Positions 55,376 through 64,000 of a stretch of DNA of 64,000 nucleotides are shown here, piece by piece (position 1 is the first letter of the stretch; each line of letters begins with the position of its first letter). This DNA is from Ehretia macrophylla (Eukaryota; Streptophyta; Magnoliopsida; Boraginales; Ehretiaceae). The notes under the pieces are model-generated. The model was given only the letters and a program-made list of their open reading frames with translations. It made no database searches and was not told the DNA's origin. Position numbers and translations under genes: made by a program. The DNA is taken from positions 32,622,853 to 32,686,852 of the forward strand of contig CM075773.1 of assembly GCA_037974665.1 (NCBI GenBank). Direction: 5' to 3'.

Positions 55376-57107
55376 GCGGTTACAAGACTTCAAGTGCTTG
55401 GGGGTACGTAGTTTACAAAAGCTGTCTTTCTATTTATAGCAAATTCTTTTAGCAACCTAATTCTGCAATTAATGATCACTTTTAATTAATTTGACCTAAA
55501 ATCCACTATTCACATTGGGCCAACACATCACGTTGCTCTACCAGATACTATTACAAGTTTATATAGTACGATCAACACCTAATTATGAAAGTAGGGGTTG
55601 GAAATATTCCTTGAAATTTATTGAAATATCTTGATTAAGTTGTTAAAAGTTATTTAACTTTATAATCGAGCATCCAAATTTGGATACATGTGTTAGATAT
55701 GATCCCGCAATTTACACATAACAATTTTTCCGTCTTTATTAAGACCTGAAATCTTCATAATCTTATGCGAGTTTGATCTTACATTCAGTAAATTATTTAA
55801 GTTTTGTTTAAAAACGTATCAAAAAGACAAGTGATTTTCATTAAAAATATGAGTCAGCACTAAAATAGACACGTATTATACATGATGGTGAGTGCATTAT
55901 CCTTTATGCATATCTTTCTTTGAATGGCTATTATAATTGCATATTACTAACTTATAAATCAAAAGAATGCTTCGAGGCTCATTTCCTTTTCTCTTCTCAG
56001 TTTGTTAGCCAAAACATGAGATTACCGTAATATCCCACATAAGTGAAAGATGATAACTTATAAACATCAGAAAATTATTACAAGTTCGTAAATTTCAGTT
56101 CAAAATAGTTATTCTTATGTTTACAAACATTGATCTTACTTGTATGTTTGAATTTTTTAACATAAGTGGCAAATATATACTAGAAATAGCTTCACTCTTA
56201 TTTTTTCCCTACATTCAGGGATTTAGAGTCGTTTCTTTTAAGAATCTCTTATTTCAAATTCGCTCCAATACTTCCCTACTTTTAATCAATTTTTTATTTT
56301 AGAAAATCGCTATTCCAACAACTTATTTATTTTAGAGATTTTAGTCATGCAACCATTGGTATGAGATAGGGGATGATTCAACTCCCCCAAATTCGGAAAA
56401 GTTGAATATCATTATAAGAATCACCTATTTTTTAGAGGATCAGATACAAAAGCTATTGGAGTTGTTTGAGTCGATGTACTCTCCTACATTTACTGAATTT
56501 GAAATTCTAGGAGAGTTGTTGGAGTTGAACTACCGGCAGTACATACTCATTTTCTCAGTACCTGCAGCATAGTAATTACCAAATTTAAATCTTTCTTGGA
56601 CATTTCATGCACCTGTATTTCAAAATGAGTAGGTTTATACCATCTAAAACACAACAATTATGATTCTGCAGACGAAAAATAAAAGAATCTTGAAAGACAT
56701 GGTTCCCCACATATAACTGAAGCTGGCATTTCAAATTTTGCTTGCATCAGATGATATATCCAACATTTACTTACCACATTCTATTCTGTCACCCTCTGAT
56801 AAATACATAAAATGATAAGTGATGCTGCAATGAAGGCCGGAAGAGATAGATCAGGATGAGTGTCTGGGTAACAAAGCCGAGGAGTGCATTTTTCTTGTGA
56901 ACAGTGATGATCATAATGGCTTATACTATAGAACAATTAATTTGAACTTTGCTGTATGACGCAATTACTACGTTGATACAACCCAAAGCCAATAGACGAA
57001 AAATCCCCCAAACGTGTGCCCAAAATATGATATATTAACAGGGAGGAGACCAATAATTCACCCACCAAATTCTCAATGTAGCATCAGGAGTCAACATACG
57101 GATCCTT
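55376..57107. other. Intergenic and TBL 3' flank
   Basis: AT-rich, no gene recognised. The last few hundred bases should include the 3' UTR of the TBL gene. A frame at 56117-56302 has no family content. Confidence 0.4.
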
Positions 57108-60100
57108 TCAACCATTTACAAGCATCTCCATTAACAAATCATTCCAAGAATCAATTGGCCCTGGCAAACACCAGTGCAGACAGTCATTGATAACCACAGC
57201 GTTCTTACCTTTCAAGACTGGATGGAAGAACCTGTAGGGACCTGGATGTCCATCAGGTCGCAATAACGAAAGAGGAGTTACATCAAGAAGTTTGAGATTG
57301 ACCCCCTTCTGAGAAGCTTTAGCAGATGCCTTCCCAAATTCCTCTAACTCGATTTCTTGAAGTACTTTGTTCCTTTCACTCATATCAAACTCACCTTCCT
57401 TCCCTGGCTTTGTTCTTTTACAAGTTCCACCATTATGCCATTCACCATTTTCAAAGTGATCTGGTGTGGAGGTCCTGTAGAAGATCATTCCCTTATGGTC
57501 TGATGTAACAATGTAATCAAATACGTTTTTGAGGACCTTGCGGTAAGCAAAATTAAACCCGATCTCTGTCAAGTTCCTTTTAGGGCAATTGTGGCAGCCT
57601 AGCACTGTGTTGTTTTCATAGTATATTGCACTTTTGATAAACCATTTGCCGCTAGAAAATATAATGTAATCCAGACTCTTATACTGTTCGGTCCAGTTCA
57701 TGTCAAGTTTGTCAAGCTGCAATTCAACCTCATGGGTAGAAACACCATTATAATCTTCATAAATGGCAGCTTCTGCAAGGAAAGGAGACCAAAGAACTGA
57801 AACTGTAAAGTTGTATGAGGGAAAAGTCCATCTTCTGGATTTGTATTGCTCGTCGTGGTAAACTTCAACAGCTTTTTCCACCTGACGGAGAATGTAATTT
57901 AAAGTAATTAGCTACATAGGTTTTAGGCCAACAATAACACCTCATTTGCAATATATAGATGTTCAATGGAATCAGGCTACGAGTTAATGCATGTTATAAA
58001 ATACCGTGACAAGCAGATAGTTTCATGATATAAAAATAATTACAGTATTTGCCAATGAAATGTGGGCAATAAACTTAATGTCATCCAAGAAATAACAAAT
58101 GTTAGAATTTTAGTTAAGCATTCCACGACGGCATCAGATTAAGATTCAAAAGCAATTTTCACGACTAGCAGCAACCCATTTACACCCAAAAAGCTGCAGC
58201 ACAACTATATAGCAACAGTTAGCATCAAAGGGTTATTGTTTGGGACTACAGAGCAACTTTTATGACAAACTGCTCCATCAAGTCAACCTAATATGGAACT
58301 TTATTTCGACAAATAGAAGACAAAGTAAATATTGCACAACCAAAAGAAAGATATGAAGAATGAAATGATAATGGCAGGCATATTCATGAAATATATACGT
58401 ATTATGCCCTAAAAAATTGTTCAGTTATGACTAGAAAGAGAATAAAAAATTAGATTCTTTTAGCAATTCAAAATGGACAAATTAGCATGAATAGGAAGGT
58501 TGAGCATAATGAATCATACTTGTTCTGTCTCCAAAAGTAGGTGTAGATAATAATCTAAGAAGCATCACTAGAAACTAATTGAAGCTCTTAAGAAGGAAAA
58601 CATAGAAAAAATAAAAATAGAAACTCATCCGCGTCTTAATATGACTTGATTGCACATCTTTCCTCCAAAAGGAATGAACCATATCAAGAGAAGGGAAATG
58701 TGGCAGAATAGGTTCTTGAAAGGTTACATATTGAAGTTGCTATATGCCACTGAAACATGTTCGAGACGAATCAGAATGCACTCTAAAACAAAAGACACAA
58801 ACCTCTGTGCAACTCTGTCAATTGGATGCATCCTTCTAGATTAAGAAGTAATCTAGTGGAGGCAGATTTAGTGAATGTCAGAAAAAACCAATATTATGCA
58901 CCATCTCAAATCACATTGTTACTCTTAGAGGCAAATAACAGAAGCGACAGACAAAGTAAATGACTTGCTCGAAATGGCATGGAAACACATACTAGAAAGA
59001 AAAAAAGGGTTAGCTTGACTGACATTCAAATACTCAACAAAACCAACAAATTAATATGTAAATCTTGATTAGCGAGAGATAAGACCTTTGATAGAATGCA
59101 TAGTAATGACTGAACATGATTTCTTGATATTGAATCACCAATTAACGCCCACGTTTTATTCCTCATCATTTCAAGGAACCTCTCTGGATCCAGCTGAGGT
59201 AGCTCACAATCGCGTGGATTCCATCTCCAGTAGAGATAACCAGTATCCGGCCGCCCATTGGTCATACAATTTTGATGGGTTTCGATAAAGTTGCAGGTAT
59301 CATTTGTGTAAGCAGGACCAGCCGGATTCGGTATCCAATCCCCAACAAAAATATTACATTTTTCTGCATTTTCTTCTGCATGCCACAGAACAATCTTCAG
59401 TTCACTACAAAATATATAGCATATAAACTTTTCCAGCACCCACAAATTCCACAAGAGATAGAAGTCTATAAAAGAATATGACACTTATTCAATCTATGAA
59501 GTGAATCACTAAGTAGAACAGAGACAACAAGCACTCACACTGAAAGCAAAACTCATCATGCCTCTGAATATGAAGTCCCAAGCAATGACATCAATAAAAG
59601 GAACATGTAAGACAAATCACTAATCAGAAAGCCATTTACATCTCATTGCATGAAATCAATATGTTTTTTGTCAAAATTTTGTCCCATTATTTCCCAATGA
59701 CAAGGATGTCTCGGTAAAATTGTCGCAACAAGTTCGCAGAAACACTACATATGATAGACCAAAAATGAGTTCCACCCGTTCCAAACCCGCGCATAATGAG
59801 AGGTTCGTATCCCCCAAGTGGCACTTTTCTTATGTTATTTACAAATCAAAAAGATGATCTTTTCATGCTATTCACTTGCAAAACTGAAACAAAATGAAAC
59901 ACACAAAAGCTCAAAGCCAAGAACAATAAAGAATTTAAACATGATGATACCTCTAACAAGAAGCTGATCTACATTTTCTGAAACATTGCTAGAAAGTGAA
60001 GTAGGTGAACTAATAACAGCTTTTTCAAGAAAAGGGGTCTCAGAAACATCAGAAAATTTACTAGATCTTGACAAAAGCAGCCTAAAAGCAAGACCCACAA

Positions 60101-60197
60101 ATAATAAAGCAACACCAAGCTTTACAATCAAATTGTTGTGCTTTTTTTGCCTTGAAAACCACCAAGATTTCCAATTTAGCAGCATTTTCTTCATCAT
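57108..60197 (-). CDS. Trichome birefringence-like (TBL) polysaccharide O-acetyltransferase
   Basis: Exons on the minus strand 59951-60197, 59086-59375 and 57108-57881 join in phase to 436 residues. A membrane anchor lies at residues 23-42 (LIVKLGVALLFVGLAF), making this a type II Golgi protein. The TBL/PMR5N domain begins near residue 89 (CNIFVGDWIPNP), with YLYWRWNPRDCELP after it. The catalytic GDS is at 162-164 (ALIGDSISRNH) and the DxxH pair at D412/H415 (NDCLHWCLPGPIDSW), so both hallmarks are present. The family O-acetylates cell-wall polymers such as xylan, mannan or pectin. From memory the sequence is closest to the TBL23-26 clade, which includes mannan acetyltransferases, so the substrate is tentative. 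Intact; large intron 2 (57882-59085). Confidence 0.92.
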
Positions 60198-61926
60198 TTT
60201 TTTTTCTAGTTTAGTTCTAAGCTCTCTTTGCAGTGTGTTTTTTAAGTAATGGACAGTGTTTGAAGCTCAAGATTTGTGGTGAGGATCTTAAGAGGAACAG
60301 ACATACACATAATACGTTGGGGTGTAGTTTGTGTATTTAATTCATTAACCGACAAACTACATTGCTTTGTTTAATACTATGATGCAGTGTGGGCATGTTT
60401 CGCGTGGATTTGTATGGGAGCATTATGTCATTCCCATAGTAAAGGAAGAATTTTTCCATAGTAAATGCTATTTGGACTTTTTAAAATTGTATTAAAAATG
60501 TGTGTTTGTTCCTTAGTAATAAGGCAAAAATCTAATGTGTAATATCGGGAAACAATTTACAAAAAAAAATAATAAAGTTCGATTCTTAATCCAATATAAT
60601 ATAATTTAAAGAAAGTGAAGCGGTTAAAAATTACTTACTCTTTACTTCTTGCGGAAGAAATTTGAAGTGAAATAATTTAAAAGTTTATGTTGGTTCACTA
60701 GTTATTAACAAACTCCAACAAAAAATCGAAGAATTATTGTCCGATCTAGGATCTAAAATCTTTATCGTAGTCCTAAAAATAATCGTTTTAAAATTAGATA
60801 AATTATGTAAGTTTAGTTCGTTAATTTATCACACAGTCACGTGACAAATAAAATAATTAATCGGCAAAGATGAGGATTAATGAGAAAGTTTTTATAATTA
60901 AATAAATTATGTATCTTTAGTTCATTAGTTTAGGAAATTTTTAAGTACAAAGACTAATGTTGATATTTGTAATAGATGACAACTTGATGATTTTTGTCTC
61001 ACGAGTTAATAATTTTTGAATGATTGATGGAACTTGTATCTTGGTTGAATTTTGATTTAATGAAGACACTTTTATTTTTTCAGAAAAAAAAAAAAAAAGT
61101 CCCGTGACAAATAAAAGAATTGATTGGCTAAGATTCGGTTCAAATAAATGAGAAACTTGTCATATTCTAGAAATTAATAATCATAAGCCAAATATTAACT
61201 AATTTCAGATAATTATGTGACTCATGAATGTGAGATCTTGGAATTAATCTGTATTTGTTGAGTCAAGATGTGTGATAGAAGAGTGAAAAAGTCTTGCATA
61301 TCAACTATTTCTTAGAAAGGCTTCAAACCAATAAAACAAGTACTTCATTATTTCCGTAAAAAAGAACATTAGCTAAAGAGAAGAGGAAAAGAGTCTCGTC
61401 TTGCCCCTCAAGGATAGGGCCAAATAATAAAGGCATTGATTCATGGAGCAAAGGACTCGGCTACTGTATATATTGAGACATACAATAACTCCACAAGATT
61501 TGTAATCTTGATGTGAATCTGTTGGTGAATATTTTGTTATCAAAAAAAAAAAAAAAAGAATTTTGTTCTTTACATCATATAGCTTTCTTTTTTCCTTTGA
61601 ACAATTGAAGAAAAAAAATTTCACGACTTTTATCTGCATCTGTTCAATACAACTTTTTTTTTTTTTTCTTTTGGGTCGGATGTTCAATACAACTTCAAAA
61701 CACAAAAATGGTCCCCTCAAGTGACAATTTGCAGAGAAGGAAAGATATGAAAGACAAAGTAACTCTTTGATATTACAGACACAATACATTACAGATCAAC
61801 AAACCATTTGACCTTGGATCAGATGTAGCTTTTAGGCCATGTCCATACATGAAACACATTGAAATAGCAGTCAATTGCTTGACTTATACCGTCAATGGCA
61901 AATAACAACTGAAGCTTCAGCAGCTA
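60198..61926. other. TBL promoter side and intergenic DNA
   Basis: AT-rich. It includes the putative TBL promoter (60198-60400) and T-runs near 61645-61665. The minus-strand frame at 61373-61789 is Lys/Phe-rich low-complexity translation and not a gene. Confidence 0.4.
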
Positions 61927-61990
61927 TCATGCTTGTTGAGCAATAGACTTGGGAACTTTCATACCAAATCCGTGTCCAGCTCTCTCAACC
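61927..61990 (-). CDS. Possible terminal exon of a minus-strand gene (identity unknown)
   Basis: After an acceptor-like TTTGAACAG the minus strand reads VERAGHGFGMKVPKSIAQQA and a stop (61927-61929). The sequence is basic, non-repetitive and codon-like. If real, the gene extends to the right, beyond the window. I do not recognise the family and could not place the previous exon with confidence. Confidence 0.35.
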
Positions 61991-64000
61991 CTGTTCAAAT
62001 ATCATAGTCAGTTCCACACCTGATAAAAGCATCGTACTGGTTACAAGCTAAAATTTAAGGAAAATGCTTCAAAACATTATAGCCAGATGGGTTCGGCTAA
62101 GTGTCCAAAAAATAATGACCCTGCATAGCCAGACTACTTCTACTTCTTAAAGATGCCTGTGAACAGACTAGCCGCCATCACCCTAGAACCAGCGAGCACA
62201 ATGCGTTCTTGAAAATTGATATGATCAATGTATTAAGCACATGAAGAACTGGAAATGGTAGACTGCTTACAATGCCATTCCTTCACTGAAGAAACATGAA
62301 ACTTCTCTTTCCAGTTTTTCCAAACAACTTTCCTTTACTTGTTTTCCTTTACTCTTCCACAAATAGCTATTGAAATTTACTAAGCGCATCACCAACTGAA
62401 AATGGTAGACTACTTACAATGCAATACTTTCAAAGAAGCAGCAGGAAACTTCTCTTTCCAGTTTTTCCAAACAACTTCCTTTTACTCTTCCCCTAATTGC
62501 CATTAAATATCTCTTTTCAACATATTTGATCAGGCATTTGATGGAAAGAAAGCAATGATTAACATTCAATCTAGAAAATTTTTGTCAGCATTATCAGTTG
62601 ACTAAATTAACACCGCCTGTATTGGGGGTTCTTATTCTTGGCATAATAGATTCCGAGCCCAGATAAAGGAGGACGGTAGTGTTAGATAGCCAACAATCAA
62701 AGGAAAAATTTGTTGGATTGGCTTATGCATTTGAGACAGTAACACAGGAGATTGCCCTCAATGGGACAATATAGCCAGCCCCACCTAAATTAGAGAGAAA
62801 ATTTTCTCTTAAATGTTAACTGTTAAGAACTAAGTTTCTCTTTCTGCTTATTTTTTCCTTTTCCTTGATAAGTGAATCATGCTATTACTTGTTCCACAAA
62901 GGAAAAAAGATTTGAACTTGCAGCATAACAGGTGGAAAATAGACAAATCCAAAATATGTGCGAGATTAAAACAGCTCTACTCACAAATTCTAGTTCAGTT
63001 GAATTTCTAGGATACAGTTAATTCATCTCAATTCGAATGACTTTGCTTTTATTTCAGCTACGTACAACAGGATGGGAAAAGGATGGTGTTGTTCACTTTC
63101 AAAGTAAAAGCTGACAGTAACTTCTTACTGTAAAGGAAATTTATATACATGGAATAAGAACTAGAGAAAGAGAAGAGTAATGCTGCATAGCACGTTTTTC
63201 AGCAGCAAGCTACAGTCTAAGGACCCCCTAACCTAGGTTGGGATGAAAAATCCAAAACAAAGACGGGCTCCAAACCTTTATCCAATCATAAGCATAAATG
63301 ATCAAAACATTTTCTTTTCTTTTTCCCTCCTTGTAAGTAGGAAATCTGGTACTTGGTTTTCTTACATTCAGAGTTTCCATAACTTGTTATGCATACTTCT
63401 CTTGCACTTTTGAAAGAATTCCATTAAAAGGCTAATTTCTTATATTTTAAGATGTCCTCCAAGCTTCTAGGCACTACAATTTACTCAACAGATGGTGACG
63501 AAGAAACCAAGATATACATAAAGGATGCAGAGACATTGACAACTGCACTGAGAGACAGGGGAAACTGAAGTTCTCAGTAACTCTATTTAGCATAACCTAT
63601 ATTTGGTGACCCTACAACAAATAACAGACGAGCAAAATTTTCCCTTAATGGTTAATATTTCTTCTCTGGAATAAGCATTTTGTTCCCAACTTTGGTTAGT
63701 ATTACTAACTATGGCTTATAGTCTCACTTTCCATACTCAACAAGACCAAAACAAGAATCGTTTAAAGTCAATGCCATATTTCAGAGACTTATAAACTTCC
63801 TAATAAATTGTTTCAAATGCTACCTTTTACAGTTTCTTACAAGTTTTTCATGAGTTTATTTGTTTTGTTTACAAGATGTTTCAGCTGATGATTAGTTTTT
63901 GGATTCCTAATTGATTTTCCATAATAAATGTAAGGATCAGTTGTTCCCTAAGTAAGTAGGAAGTAGAGATACACAATGAATATCGGAAATGGAGATTAAA
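61991..64000. other. Possible intron or intergenic DNA up to the window edge
   Basis: Moderately AT-rich, non-repetitive sequence apart from one tandem duplication at 62240-62510. No long coding frame is seen on either strand. It would fit a long intron of the gene suggested by the exon at 61927-61990, with upstream exons outside the window. Confidence 0.35.
62240..62510. repeat. ~147-bp tandem duplication
   Basis: AAATGGTAGAC at 62253 recurs at 62400, and the following ACTTCTCTTTCCAGTTTTTC and CAAACAACTT also recur at about the same spacing. The copies differ moderately, including short length changes. Confidence 0.75.

Noticed and set aside
61373-61789. 138-residue minus-strand frame
   Set aside because: Translation of A/T-runs (KKKKK, FFFFL) with no recognisable domain.

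Overview
The window is nuclear DNA of a flowering plant, most likely a eudicot. It is AT-rich, with spliced genes carrying GT-AG introns, a group III WRKY factor, a trichome-birefringence-like O-acetyltransferase, and a dense load of Ty1/Copia retrotransposons, MITEs and SINEs. The species cannot be named from the sequence. LAYOUT: (1) 0.4-9.7 kb is gene-containing sequence. It has a three-exon gene for a stand-alone subtilisin propeptide (I9) inhibitor (+), two tRNA-derived SINE candidates, a small acidic Ser/Asp-rich protein gene (-) whose intron carries a hAT MITE, a Tourist-type MITE and a Mutator-type MITE. The Mutator MITE lies in a ~0.75 kb segment that recurs at 41 kb. (2) 10.2-39.0 kb is a retrotransposon block: a decayed Copia (W, 10.2-13.4 kb, -), a partial Copia copy (14.0-14.5 kb) sharing an LTR with a complete but old Copia (X, 14.5-29.4 kb, -), a young ~9.9 kb Copia of SIRE/Maximus type (Y, 17.7-27.6 kb, +) inserted in X with a perfect 5-bp target duplication and an extra ORF after pol, and an old long-LTR Copia (Z, 29.5-39.0 kb, -) with an 845-bp Mutator-type fold-back element in one LTR. 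(3) 39.8-41.2 kb is a Pack-MULE-like element: long terminal inverted repeats around a BAHD acyltransferase fragment. (4) 42.9-64 kb is a gene-rich flank: a WRKY group III gene (+), a chloroplast-type DUF3593 gene with an 18-nt microexon (-), a hAT remnant with a BED zinc finger, a single-exon plant-specific gene (-), a 120-nt 5S-rRNA-like relic, a perfect-TSD Mutator-type MITE, and a TBL gene (-). The last ~2 kb may be introns of a further minus-strand gene. GENE LOGIC: the host genes are independent plant loci, not an operon or cluster. WRKY and DUF3593 converge tail to tail. The I9 inhibitor, the small acidic gene and the group III WRKY belong to classes often linked with stress responses, but nothing here shows they act together. 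I found no clear new multi-gene system. The most unusual items are the Pack-MULE with a captured BAHD fragment, the CCGGGCG-rich motif cluster shared by Y's LTRs and its pol/extra-ORF junction, the inverted duplication of the small gene's 3' end, and the full-length 5S-like relic.
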